Shown here piece by piece: positions 12,561-24,377 of a stretch of DNA of 64,000 bases. A model generated the notes under the pieces. The model was not told the DNA's origin and ran no database searches. It saw only the letters and a program-made list of their open reading frames with translations. A program made the translations under genes and the position numbers. This stretch comes from Megalonaias nervosa (Eukaryota; Mollusca; Bivalvia; Unionida; Unionidae), in NCBI GenBank assembly GCA_016617855.1, contig JAECUM010028958.1, positions 19,187 through 83,186 of the forward strand, given 5' to 3'. Position 1 is the stretch's first letter. Each line of letters starts with the position of its first letter.

Positions 12561-13204
12561 GCAAACTGCACAGACCAAAATCTGCTGGTGCATTATGTTA
12601 CAGTTGATCTGGGTCTGTGCAGTTAACATTTGGACTCACAAATGAAAATATATGGCACATAGTATCTTAAATGTCATGTACCAAAGAAATGTCTAAACTT
12701 TAAATGCCATGTATTTTGAGGATTCTGTCTTTTCTACTTGTAATTAATGGTAATATCTCTCATAATTGAGTTCAGCTGTAGCAATTTTATTATTTTACAT
12801 GACTACAATATCCTACTTCTGATTCAAATTTGTTATCATCTGCTATTTGACCAGGATGATGAAGACAAAGGTCACGTGAATAATGAGTTTTGTCGATCTA
12901 GGTATGTGTAGATTTTTTAAGGTTCTTCTTGTGTCAATATTTGGTACACCTATTAGCATACCCACATCAAAACAAATCAGAAATTTTTTTATCAGTTTGT
13001 AGTTTTCAGTTCTAGCATGCATTTCAAGCCTAAAAAATGAGGAATGTGGACACAACTTAATGCACATGATACGTTTAAAAACTTAACAATCTTTTCACCA
13101 TCATATAAAAAGGTATGATGTCAGCTATTGTTGATATATTAACAGCTCTAATAATTTCTCCATGTAATTCCTGCAGTAGCCATATTTAGAAGGCTAGAAG
13201 AAAG

Positions 13205-13207
<3 letters not shown>

Positions 13208-13238
<31 letters not shown>

Positions 13239-14960
13239 TGGACATAGGACAGTGCCTAATATTTTTAAGCTCTAGAGTGTTAGATAACACATAAAAATAT
13301 ATACAACAAGCAGTTTACAAAAATAAACACCATAAATTTACAAAACAAAAACATCCTGACAATAATTAAGGAAATAAATATTATTAAGTCTTCAAGTCTG
13401 CTCTTGTAGTCAGAATAGTTGGGTTTTAAGAGTGCTTATGAAAGAGAACAGTGTCCTTGTGTCTAAGATCTATGGGCAATTCATTTCATATAGCTGGGCC
13501 CTGGTACACAAAAGAACGTTATCCATATCACTTCATTTTAGCATGGGGGGAACAATGAGAATACAAGTGTCGGAAGGGGGGCCACAAGTGGCCAAGTGAT
13601 CTAAAAAGCTCACCATTACAGGTCACTGCCATCTCACCTCCGTCTGTATGAGTTCGAGTCTTGGGCTCGGCCAGTCTGGGTATGTGAGAAAGCTTGCTGG
13701 TAGCTTCTCGTGGGTCGTGGTTCTTTCCGGGTTTTCCCAGGTTCTTCCGCCACTATTTATTCTGGTTGCCATGTATAGCCTATCTTGTGCTGAAAAATGG
13801 CATTAAACCCTACAACAGCAACATGTGTCGGAAGAGAAGTGTAAGTTTCTAGATGTGGAGTACACATGGGTGAGGTCAGATAGGTATATTGGACTTGAGC
13901 TAGTAAATGAAATGTAGCATAGCGAACAGATTTTGTTTTTGATTCTGGATTGAATGGGTAGCGAATGAAGGCTACAGAGCAAAGGGGAGGTCTGCTCAGT
14001 TTTCTTTGTATTCTAAGGATGATCTGAGCAGCCATGTTTTGAACTTATTCAAGTTTCTGAAGTAGATACTGAGATGAACCATACAGAAATGAATTACAAT
14101 AGTCCATTCTTGAAAGTACTAAGGAAAACAAAAGTGATTTAGTGGTGTCAGCTGAAAGAAAACTGTGAATAGAGCCTTGCATATGTTCATTATATGTTGA
14201 TGTAAAGAGAGCATACTGTCGATAGCGACATCTAGGTTTCATACTGACTGTGTGAATTTAATGTTGGTATTGCTGATGCTTATTGTTTGAGGTAAAGGAT
14301 GTGAATGAGAAAGTTTTGTGTGGTGATCAGGACAGTTTCAGCTTTATCATCATTTATATGCAGCTTGTTATACATCATCCATGACTTCATATTGGAAATG
14401 CACCTCTCTATGCCTTGGATAGTAGCCTCGACTTCATTTCGGCAGGTAGATTTGTATATTTGACAGTCATCAGTTTACAAATGGTGTGACACCAGAAGTT
14501 GATTCATGACACTTGAGAGCGGATGAGTGTATAAAATGAAGAGAACAGGGCTGAGAAAGAGAGCCTTGTAGAATACCAAAACAGTGATCAACTGGTCGGG
14601 AATGTTTTCCATTTAATATGGACACAAATTGTGTCCTGCTGACTAATTAGGACTTGAGCCATGCCATAGTAAGGCTGTATTGTGAATACCAAATACATGC
14701 TGGAGATGGTGAAGTAATGTATCATAGTCTATTGTGCTGCAGACAAGTCAAGGAGGATGAGGACTGGCAGTAATCTTTCCACTATCCAGAGCAAAGAGAA
14801 GGTCATTAACTACTCTCTGAGGTGAAGTTTCATTACAAGGGTGAGGGCAATAAACAGACTGTACATTGCTAAAAAGACTGTTTGCATTCAGATGAGACAC
14901 AAGTTGGGATAGAACATATAAAACATTGACCTGGCAAGAATATTTAAAAAATAACTGTTT
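13208..14960 (-). mobile_element. LINE remnant (L2/CR1-like), 5'-truncated
   Basis: Minus-strand reverse transcriptase fragments in several frames. They include an FDTIDYDTLLHHLQ-like palm segment (about 14700-14760, with stops), an FGILQGSL / PVLFILY-like segment (about 14520-14590), YADDCQIYKS-like (about 14460-14490), KLHINDDKAE (about 14350) and the C-terminal landmarks LSRMDYCNSFLYG and KLEKVQNMAAQIILR (about 14000-14110). The 3' end runs into (ATT)n at 13208-13236, as in LINEs that end in short tandem repeats. Many frameshifts and stops: dead. A SINE-B copy sits in the 3' portion (13576-13825). Confidence 0.8.
13576..13825 (+). mobile_element. SINE-B copy, full length
   Basis: Best-preserved SINE-B in the window. 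The tRNA-like head reads GGCCACAAGTGGCCAAGTG…, with B box GAGTTCGAGTCTTGG. The body follows with GGGTATGTGAGAAAGCTTG, TTCTTTCCGGGTTTTCCC and CATGTATAGCCTATCTTGTG, and the 3' end is GGCATTAAACCCTACAACAGCAACA. Inserted in LINE 3' sequence. Confidence 0.85.
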
Positions 14961-15498
14961 GCAAAATTTTTAATGGCTTCGTCTAAAATTCTTCAAAATG
15001 ACAAGAATACATTGATCTCAAGTACTGTCTAAGTCAATCTGGTATAATGATAATGTCATAATTGATTATGGTAATTCAAATGAGATACATGCTGGGACAG
15101 AAAAACTTTTTCTGAGATTTTTTAAATGAATGAGATGTTAGAAACAGGGTGGTGGTTATTTAAATCATTAGGGTCAAGTGTCAATTTTTTAACAGAGGTT
15201 GTACAATGGGAGTTTTGAAAAATGATCATAATTTCCGGGATGAGAGAGAAGTATTGATTGCAGCAGTTAGTGAAGGCAATTTTAAATCAAAGAACTCAAG
15301 CATCAGTGATGTCAGAGTCTGATTGAGTTTACGTGACTTTGGGGCACTCTTCATCACAAGGATTTGGGGTGCTCTTCATCGCAAGGCCAAGAAATAAAAA
15401 TATGTGTTTCCCATCAGGTGACTATCCCTGTTATTCACTGCAGACACTAGCACTTCCCTCCTCCTCCCCTCCACTGGGGTAAAAAGAAAGTTTTCCGA
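14961..15498. other. No gene seen
   Basis: Possibly more decayed LINE sequence on the minus strand, but no motif is legible. A short local duplication (GGGGTGCTCTTCATC) occurs at about 15340-15385. Confidence 0.3.
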
Positions 15499-15571
15499 AA
15501 CTGATTTGTGCATCTAATTAAGCCGGTTTGTCCCAGTATTTGAAGTGCTTAGTACATTACATATACTGATC

Positions 15572-15618
<47 letters not shown>

Positions 15619-15881
15619 GTTTAAGAAAAATATTTAAAAATCCCCCCCCCCCCAAATCCCGAGAATCATTCGTGCATCTGATTGAGCTGGTTTAGACCAT
15701 TATATGAAGTGCTTAGAACATAATATATACTAATCATTATAATATTTATAATGATTAAAAACAAACAATATTTTTTTTTTAAAAATTCACAAAACTGATT
15801 TGTGTATCTAATTGAAGTGGTTTAGCCAATACTTGAAGTGCTTAGTACATTATTGTACATTATAGATACTAATCATTATTT

Positions 15882-15920
<39 letters not shown>

Positions 15921-15925
15921 TGTTT
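15499..15925. repeat. Three-copy tandem repeat with TA/TG microsatellites
   Basis: Three diverged units of about 130-165 bp start at about 15499, 15664 and 15794. Each reads TGATTTGTGCATCTAATT-like, then GGTTT…TTGAAGTGCTTAGTACAT, then ATACTAATCATTATAAT. Two units are followed by (TA)n, at 15581-15615 and 15885-15900 (the latter continues as (TG)n). A C10 run lies near 15643. Confidence 0.75.
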
Positions 15926-15935
15926 TAAAACAAAA

Positions 15936-16301
15936 CTACCTACTGACCCTGATTTTCAAAACAGTGCAATAGGAAACACGTCTTTTTGGCTCAATTGTAT
16001 GTACCAACTCCACAGAGACAGATTCAAATGCTGTTAAAGGTTGCTGTGTATAATCTGTGTCACAACTGTATGGTGATAATGAGTCAAATGAAATTGTGTT
16101 GTCAAGCTTATCTCTAATGAATTGAACTGTGTCATGAATGAAATGTGCCAACATGTCCTGAAGGTTGACCAGAGAGATGGTTGTTGAAAGTAGTGTACAT
16201 TTATTCCTTGACATAATCTTGATGTATACAAAACCTTTGTCCATAACTTCACTTTGATAAGTATTGTTAATATTAAGCTTTAGTAATTTGTTGTGGCACA
16301 A
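15936..16301 (-). CDS. Unrecognised 121-aa ORF
   Basis: An open frame starting MCHNKLLKLNI, in repeat-rich surroundings. No domain, signal peptide or membrane span recognised, and codon content is not clearly different from noise. It could be a fragment of a decayed transposon or a chance ORF. Confidence 0.15.
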   Translation of the reverse strand: MCHNKLLKLNINNTYQSEVMDKGFVYIKIMSRNKCTLLSTTISLVNLQDMLAHFIHDTVQFIRDKLDNTISFDSLSPYSCDTDYTQQPLTAFESVSVELVHTIEPKRRVSYCTVLKIRVSR

Positions 16302-16439
16302 TTTGTTGGTGGGGGATAAGGGATATGGTGGGGTTCATTGTTTCAGTGTCATATAAGATGAAAAACCAAATTCTAATTTTCTGGTATTTTTCCCTGAAAA
16401 CTGAGCATTATTACAAAAGGATTTTGAGATTAATAATAT

Positions 16440-18505
16440 AGAAATGCTACATTAACAAGTAACATTATAGCATAGCAGTAAATTTTGGACTTGTAGTAAT
16501 ACATGTAGTAACAACTAACAGCTGTGAAGATCAAAACAATGGTACTGAACTATTACGTTGGAAATAGGGTAATATTACTGCAAGTGTTTGCTATTAACAA
16601 AGTAGTAAACCATCATCAGCAAGAAATATCACTACAAGATGGGCTTCTGGAGTAACAATGTTGTCATGTTACTATATTAACAAAAATCATTAATGCATAT
16701 CAGTAAACTTCATCCTTGTAGCAAAATTACTCCATCAGGTTTTTGAGAAGACAAAATCAATGTTCTGCTCCCACCTGGAAAACTATAGGGTCATGCTACT
16801 ACATGGATTTGAGGCAATGTAGTATTATTACTATATCAGGTTTGAAGATCACATAATCATTGATACACTGTTACCTTGGAAACAGGGTAATATTACTACA
16901 TGGGTTCTGTGATTACCAATGTAGTGTTGTTACTATATCAGGATTTTGGAGGTCACAAAATGAGTGGTACACTTTCACATGGAAATAGGAAATATTACTA
17001 CATGATTTTGGTGTTTACCATTATGTAGTATTCTTACTATAGCAGGGTTTGGAGATCACAAACTCAGTGTAGCACTGTTTCATGGGAATAGAGTAATTAG
17101 TTTTACATGGGTTTGGTAATTAGCAATGTTGTTGTATTGTTGTTGTTGTAGGGTTTAACACCATTTTTCAGCACAAGATAGGCTATACATGTCGGCCAGT
17201 ATTACTGGTGGAGGAAGAACCCTGGAAAAGCCCAGAAAGAACCACTGACCCACGAGAAGCTACTGGCAGGCTTTCTCATGTACCCACGTTAGCCGACCCT
17301 GAGACTCGAACCCATGCAGACAGAGGTGAGATGGCAGTGATCCGGAACAGTGAGTGCTTTAGATCACTCAGGGCCCCTAATTAGCAATGTAGTATTGTTA
17401 CTACATCAGGTTTTGGTGATCACAAAAGCAGTTTTACACTGTCACCTGGAAACAGGGTAATATTACTACATGGGTTTGAGAGATAGCAATATAGTATTGT
17501 TACTAAAGCAGATTTTGGTGATTGCAAATGATATCTTTACTGTCACCTGGAAATAGCATAATATTACTACATGGTTTTGGGGGGAGAGTATTGTTTCTAC
17601 ATCAGGTTTTGGTGGTCACAAAATCAGTTTTACAATGCCACCTGGAAATTGGGTAATGTTACCACATACATTTGGAGGATAGCTACGTAGTATTGTCACT
17701 ACATCAGGTTTTGGTGATTACAAAATCAGTTTTAGGGTCATCTGGAAATAATTATTGCTACATGGGTTTAGGGATCAATGTAGTATTATTACTACAACAG
17801 ATTTAGAAGATCATAAAATTGCCAGTTATCTTGAAAAAGGGCAATGTTACTACTGATACATGGGTTTTGTGACAGATAGTGAAGTATTGTTACTACATCA
17901 GGTTTTGGAGATCACAAAACCAGTGCCTGGACATAGGGTAATGTTACTATATGGGTTTGGGGGGCATAGCTATGTAGTATTGTTACTAGATCAGTTGTAG
18001 CACTATTACTACATCAGGTTTCAGAGATCACAAATCAGTACTTGGAAATAGGGTAATGTTACTACATGTGTTTTGGGGGATAACTATATAGTATTGTTAC
18101 TACATCAGGTTTTGGAGTTCACAAAATCAGTGTTTGGAAATAGGGTAATGTTTCTATATGGGTTTTGGGGGATGGCTAAATAGTATTGTTACTACATCAA
18201 GTTTTGGAGATCACAAAACTTTTGAGCTTGGAAATAGGGTAATGTTACTACATGGGTTTGGGGGACAGCATTAGCGCTATGTAGTATTGTTACTACATCA
18301 GTTGTAGTATTGTTACTGCATCAGGTTTTGGAGATTACAAAATCAGTGCCTGGAGATAGGGTAATGTTACTACATTTGTTTTGGGGGGATGCTATGTAGT
18401 ATTGTTACTACATCAAGTTTTGGAGATCACAAAACTTCTGTGCTTGGAAATAGGGTAATGTTACTACATGGATTTGGAATTAACCATGTAGTATTGTTAC
18501 TAGTA
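16440..18505. repeat. Satellite/minisatellite of ~90-110 bp units
   Basis: About 16 imperfect tandem units. Each has TGGAAATAGGGTAATGTTAC then TACATGGGTTTGGGG, TATGTAGTATTGTTACTAC and ATCAGGTTTTGGAGATCACA. Unit length varies because a short block (ACACTGTCACC-like) is present in left-hand units and missing in right-hand ones. Units at the right end (about 17900-18480) are more alike than those at the left. GTTACTAC and GTAGTA give each unit dyad symmetry. A SINE-B is inserted at 17130-17377. Confidence 0.85.
17130..17377 (-). mobile_element. SINE-B copy with 13-bp target duplication
   Basis: Antisense copy from TTGTTGTTGTAGGG (complement of the CAA tail) to CACTCAGGGCCCC. Flanked by the direct repeat TAATTAGCAATGT at 17117-17129 and 17378-17390, which belongs to the satellite unit. 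The insertion therefore postdates the satellite array. Confidence 0.9.
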
Positions 18506-20054
18506 AAATTCCTTTAAAAAGGACAAGCAAGTAATTCCTTTTTAGACTGACAGCCAAACTTCTGGCTTGGCACTTGGTAGGTGCTTTCTGTTCCGGTGAA
18601 ATCCCCTTTAGAAAGTGAAATCCTGTAAGAGATTTAATACAATATGGCAAAAATCTGCAAAGAAAATAAATAGGGAAAAATACTGCTTTCTGCATGGTTG
18701 CATTGCATGCTTAACTTCGGAGCTTAGCATGTAATCTACAATGGTATGCATAAGATACATCAGAGTTCTGCCCTGGCCAATATGGCATGGCAGGAGTATC
18801 ACCCTTTGATTTTGGAAGCCAATTTACCTGCTATGTCTCAATCACTTGGCCTTTATTGGAGCAAAGTGATTATTTAATTAAATAATCTAAGCATGATTAA
18901 TTATTTAAGCTCTATTTCACTGATTATCAAAGTAATTTAAACTATGATTGCTGATCATCATCAGAGAAGATGACTAACTTGTCAAATTCCCTACAGCAAA
19001 CTGTATAATTCACCCATGGCACCTACCATTTATGTAATGATTGTGTTATCATATTAAACTAGACTTAACTGTCTGTGATTCTCTGTAGAATGTCCAAATT
19101 TCAAATACTGATTAAAATGTCAGGAGTCTGGTACAATGTAACATTAACAGTGCCAAAGTACCAAGTTCAATAATATTCCACACAAAATCCTGCTTCTTTT
19201 TAAAATTTCATGGTAATGCACTGATACATGAGGAAAACAGTCAAAGTTTCCACACTACTTTATCTGGATCAGTTTATAACCCTTTTACAACTGAATAATC
19301 TTCCAGTATTGAACTGGAAATACTAGTATCTATGTTGGTGTCTGCATTACTGAGACAAGGAAATCTGGCTGAAGGATTATGAGATCTGTCTCCCAGCAAG
19401 GCTCTGCTGAATGGGAGACAATTAATGTAAACCTGCAAACTGGAATTTCCCTGTCTAATTGCAAACCCAATGTAGTATTTTTCTCACCTAACTTTTTCCA
19501 CTAAAATTAGAAAAAAAAGCCCTTCAGTTTTTCATTGTAATTTAGCACAGCCAAGACATACAATATATTCATCAGGTACTATCATTTCATCACATTTTGT
19601 ATACAGGTCATTCAGTTTTACAATGTTTTATGAAAATTTAAATAATTATCTCAGTATGCTCCTCTTACAACCCCCCCCCACCAAACAACAGCAATTTAAC
19701 AGCTATAATTGTTATGTGTTGTAACAATTCTAACTGTTAAATTATTGTTGAGCTTCTCAGCATAGTACATTAGTGTGAACATGTTAATGTGGGATGCATC
19801 GATCCAAAGTACACAAGTTCTATGTGTCACAAAATGACAACAGAAAGAATTTGATGGTATTGATATATTATCACATTTAATAAAAATGAAAAACACACAA
19901 AAAATTTTTTTTATACAGATGACTTTTAACTTTCATCCATTCTAATCTGGAAAAGTTCTGCAGTAGCCAATGATATGATAATGGGTCAACAGCTCTAATG
20001 AAGATAAAAATGTAGTATGACTAAAAATATGTTGGATTATTCACGGATTGTCAA
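18506..20054. other. No gene seen
   Basis: Left flank of the Polinton. No gene recognised. The last roughly 120 bp may be LINE sequence, as on the right flank, but this is not certain. TGTCAA at 20049-20054 abuts the Polinton and is the probable target duplication. Confidence 0.4.
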
Positions 20055-20787
20055 AGTAGTAGAGGAAAAGGCTGGTTCTGGCTCCGAGACCTCTCCCCAC
20101 CCTCCAAACAAATATAAATTACCCTCTCAGAGACCCTAAAATTCCCACCCCAAAACGATTTTCACAAAATTAAAAGGCTGGTTCTAGCTCAAATATAATC
20201 TAAGACTTTTACCCACCCTCCAAATAAATATAAATTATCATCTTGCAGACCCTCCCAAAAAATATAAATTACATCTGTGCGCCCCACCAGCCTCCCAAAT
20301 GACTAACCTCTACCTCCTTCAAACATTGTTCATACCTCATCACCAATTATCAATGTTTCAACTGTTGATATTAGAAATATTTCGTCATCACGATAATAGA
20401 GACTAAACTTTACTTTACCGCTCACACAGCGACGACATTCGAATAAATCTTTTATTTGCGGCTTGTTAAGAGGATATTTTTTGTCAATAAAATATACTTT
20501 TGACCGATCGAGATTAATGGTAAGTTTAGTATATTTTTGTTGACTTATCGGATCATGAAAGTTTTTAAATTCCGCTGATAACTTCTGGCTCAATTGTTCA
20601 AGGTAATTGAAATACTCACTGTCATTAGATCTGATAAGCGAAAGTTTTAGCTTGTCACGAGCTGTGGTAAAACATATACCTGATGTTTCATTATTAATTT
20701 CAAGTGTCAACTGTTTGCCGTCTATCATTAGATATTTGATCTTGTTATTGTAGCTATTTGTCACTGTCAAATTTTCAAACATTATTT
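20055..20787 (+). repeat. Polinton left terminal inverted repeat
   Basis: Pairs with 37807-38540 in inverse orientation, over 90% identical by eye. The outer roughly 280 bp is non-coding and has internal direct repeats: AAAAGGCTGGTTCT-GCTC twice (about 20066, 20172) and CACCCTCCAAA-AAATATAAATTA-type blocks (about 20098, 20214). The inner part encodes the 150-aa protein. Weaker inverted similarity goes on to about 20850, into the 3' end of the polymerase gene. Confidence 0.93.
20330..20782 (-). CDS. TIR-encoded 150-aa Polinton protein, left copy
   Basis: An intact ORF lying wholly inside the left terminal repeat and read outward, toward the element end. The twin gene at 37812-38264 differs at about 10 of 150 residues, several of them conservative. 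The protein is Lys-rich, soluble-looking and has no membrane span. It has alternating hydrophobic strands near the C-terminus (KVKFSLYYRDDEIFLIST) and a Cys-containing stretch (FECRRCVSGK) that is FDCHCCVSGK in the twin. Function unknown. A DNA-binding role at the termini or a single-strand-binding role would suit the position, but that is a guess. Both copies are open while most large genes are damaged. The stop is followed by GAACAATG, shared with the twin. Confidence 0.8.
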   Translation of the reverse strand: MFENLTVTNSYNNKIKYLMIDGKQLTLEINNETSGICFTTARDKLKLSLIRSNDSEYFNYLEQLSQKLSAEFKNFHDPISQQKYTKLTINLDRSKVYFIDKKYPLNKPQIKDLFECRRCVSGKVKFSLYYRDDEIFLISTVETLIIGDEV

Positions 20788-23700
20788 CTAAAGTTTAGAT
20801 AAAATTTCATACCGTATGTCATCGAATATAATATCGAGTATAGATCTATCATCAAAACAATAACAAAGTGCAAATGTATCTACTCCATTTTCGCAATAAC
20901 ATTTGTCATCAAAATTACTCAATCCGCCTTTGATAATGACATCTGTTTCGAGTTTATGACGATTTGTTCGAATAACCATTGCTCTTATAAAACTAATGCC
21001 GTTGTCAAGCGCGTACTTGTAATCATTAAATTTCATAAACTTTTTAACAAAATCGCGAGGCAGACCTTTTGCCTTTTTCGTTATTTTATTATTGTCTAGC
21101 AATACGGCGTACATTTTGCTGCGCAATCCAATAAAGTATTTGATGATGCTCGAGTTCATTTCATCTTTAAACTTACCAATAACCTTTTTATTTGTGTCAT
21201 CATGAAATTTACTGTCATGAGGGTAATCGGAAAGATCAAACAGATCTCGATTATCGTATATATCCTGATAAACGTCCTCACATTCGATTTCATACACGAG
21301 CGAGTTGGTATCAGTAAACAATAGTCTACTTGACGGCCACTGATTTTTTACAAAATTATAATGAAAATCATACATGAGCCACTTCGATAAATCTAACACG
21401 GAAGCTCCAACGTAAATCGGCTTATTTAGTTTTAGATTTGTTTTTTGCCGTTGTATTGCGACAAGATTTTCATTAAAAATTTTCATACTGACAAAATCAT
21501 CATCCGACACAAGTTTATTTCTGCGATTGATATCACTGACTAGCTCGATATTTACTCGTTTTCTAATATTTTCCATCGTCTTACCAAAAACGGAATTGTT
21601 CATAAGCTTAAAGAAGTTTTTTTCAAAATCAGTTTTCGCTAGAGCTCTCCTAGAAGTATTTGAGCTAATATAACCTCTCATCCACGGCGACTGATTAAAC
21701 TTTAAAACTCTATGAACTTTTTTTAACACAAGATCAGCATCTACTGCTTGTTTTAAAACTTTGTAATGCCAAACATAATTTTTCTTATCGAGTAAATTTG
21801 GTACTAGTTTTTTTACCATAGATTTTTGTCCTGGTGATGCTGTTGCTTGTTGTTCTTGAGATAACATACTATAATCTATTATAATCAATTCCGCACAGAA
21901 AGGATAATCGTTGTGTAAATTATGTAGCAAATAAGATAATCGAGATCAACTTCAGCAAAATACAAAACATTGTCAGGTATCTTTTTTTCTGTGTCCGATA
22001 AAAATTGTTCAGATGTGATCCAACGAAATCCACCAAAAGGCATTGCTTCTGCCATAGAATAACCGTACAAATTATTACAGTCTAGATAAATTATATACTT
22101 CGAAGGAAGCTTAGGATTATACTCTTTCAAGTATTTGTTGTTTGCTTCAGAATATTTCTTTGTTATAACGCTAATACCGCCTCTGATACCTTTTTCGATA
22201 AAATTGAACATATCAACGTCAGTTAGTAATTCTAACCTTACTTTACTAAACTTTAACAAGCATCCCAAGATAACCCAGGAGCAGAATAATACCAACAAGG
22301 ATCTAGTCCATAATTGTTATAGCTCACTTTTCGAAAACTTTCAAAAACATCTGCTAACAATAACAAGTCAGTTTTCAAATATAAATCATGATAATCGCCA
22401 AACGTCTTACAATCAAATTCTTTCCAAATATCTTGTGCATATTTATACTCGTCATCGGTTATATTTTCATTTTTAAGTTGCGAATAAAATTTGCCTTTGC
22501 TAGGTAAAGACGTTTCATTAAATTTACTCCAATCATCAAGATACTCATATGGAAATACTCCTTTTTTAGTCAGTAGATTAAATTTATCTTCAAAACAGTC
22601 TCGTAGGTTATCAAACTCGCTACAACCTTTCACTAGCTCATCCAATGATGCTGCCATAAACTGTAGACTGTCAATAAAACGCAACTTACTTAAAGTAACT
22701 GACATATACTTTTTAAAATTATTTGGAATGCACTTGATTACGTTATTAAGTTTTAAACGAGATATTATGTCGGGATCACCAAAAGCTTCTACGATAATAT
22801 GGCTATCATATCCTTGGAAGTTGTGAAGAACAACCGGAATAAAATTTGGAGCATGAAATTTTAAATTACACTTATCATGAGCCGCACCATGATATTGCCC
22901 GGTCAAATGACAATGGTCATGTACTTTTTTATTATCAGGCGAGTCAAAAGCTTTTTCACAAATATGACAAAATTCCGCTTGCTCGTGATCAGATTCTTGT
23001 TGAGATGTTAGTTTTATCATTGGAGTTATTCTTTTTAAACGATTAAATATATTATCAACTTCGCTAATTAATTGCTTGAGAAGCCAAACAGCCCGATTAT
23101 TACCACGATACAATTTGATTGGTTTGGATAATTTCGAATCAGTGCAGCAAACTATCTTATACGCTACCCCACATGGAACATGATTTTGAGTTTTTCTTGT
23201 ACTCGATTTGTCAGGATTATTTTCTACGCCAAGTACAGGCTGAAGTAAGCATTCGAAATCAGCGTATATAACGAAAGGAATTTTTAGTCTGTGATTGTGA
23301 TTGACAAACTGCAGTGAACTATTTTCTTTGGACGGCATCGTTATTCGTTGTACGTCACTACAGTACTGCAAATGCTTTTGTAATGTTTCATTGTCTTCAC
23401 AACCGTGCAAACAGCGATAACAAAAGAACGTTTTTTTATTTCATTTATTATACTGTCTGCCAACTAGTCCATTAAAGTTTTTAATCCAAACGTAATGATT
23501 CTTATAAAACAGCAAGTTTATTGTTGATTGTGAAGCTTTTTCTGAAATATATCTTGGATAGACATTTTCTTTTTCATCTAGTCCGAAAACATTTATTGAA
23601 ACATTATTTTGCTTTTCAAACTTTGATATTTGATTTTCTGCAACTGGAAAGCCGATGCCATTAAAATTTAATTTTGATATGTGACTAATATACTTGTCAA

Positions 23701-24271
23701 CACGATCATTTTTTTCTGCTGGAAATAGCGCAGAAAGAATAGTCCACTGAAAACATCTGTTATCAACGTTCTTTACATTTATACAGCATTTTTTATTTTT
23801 TATTTTTTTTGGCAGATCAGTATATGAACTACTGCATAATACGTTATATTTTGTTGTGTGAAATAAAATTTCAGTAATCATTTCAAACTTCCAACCCGAA
23901 CCCGATTCGGTAAATTCTTCTATCTTTTTCCAAATTTCCTGGTGTATTTCATCAGCTAGTGACAAAAGATCAGTCCCAAGCAGAACATGTCTTGATTTTG
24001 CATTAATGTAAGGGTGTGCGATTTCCTCACTAGTCACAAGTAGCTTTGAAAATATAACGTGATATTGCACTGATATTCTTAGACCCTTATGTTTTTCAAG
24101 TTCACGTTTTACAGTTGGCTCTAGCAAATGATAGAGATTTGTTGCAGTGAAATTTACTAGTACGATTTGTTTATCAAACTGATAACTGTTGTCAAATCCT
24201 ATAAAGGCAGTCGCTATTTTTTCAGGTTCTCCCATAAGGCTCTTCTTGGCTATATCACGTAATTTCAACAT
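20788..24271 (-). pseudogene. polB: Family B DNA polymerase (Polinton pPolB), broken
   Basis: Spans about 1160 codons, the usual size for Polinton polymerase. In order from the N-terminus: a poorly conserved domain, then a Cys-rich finger (FFCYRCLHGCED, about 23420), exonuclease motif I (YADFECLL), a second finger (HDHCHLTG), exonuclease II (HNFQGYDSH) and exonuclease III (YLKTDLLLLADVF). The polymerase motifs are A (YLDCNNLYGYSM, about 22070), B (NNSVFGKTMEN, about 21580) and C (FTDTNSL, about 21310). It copies the element DNA, presumably by protein priming. Breaks: an in-frame TGA at 23441-23443, a one-base shift near 22255 and another near 21935. Motif C normally reads DTD; here the last residue is N (AAC), so a metal-binding Asp is lost. 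Start chosen at 24271, the ATG that follows a TATATATATA stretch. Confidence 0.95.
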
Positions 24272-24377
24272 TGTTATATATATAGTGTAATATTATATAT
24301 CTAATTGTTTGTTCGATCGATAACTCACCGCATGCCAGTTGAAAAATCAATTAGAAATATAAAATGCTTATAGTATA
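24272..24377. promoter_or_regulatory. Divergent promoter region, polB / HNH gene
   Basis: About 106 bp between head-to-head genes, very AT-rich. On the polB side TATATATATA sits about 4 bases before ATG; on the other side TATAGTATA directly abuts the ATG at 24378. A GATCGATCG-like dyad lies near 24313. Confidence 0.4.

Noticed and set aside
19900..20054. LINE sequence on the left flank matching the right flank
   Set aside because: A faint resemblance to a reverse transcriptase thumb region was seen, but too many stops and too little similarity to claim it.
22135..23046. Plus-strand ORFs across the polymerase
   Set aside because: Antisense shadows of polB, which has family motifs in order on the other strand.
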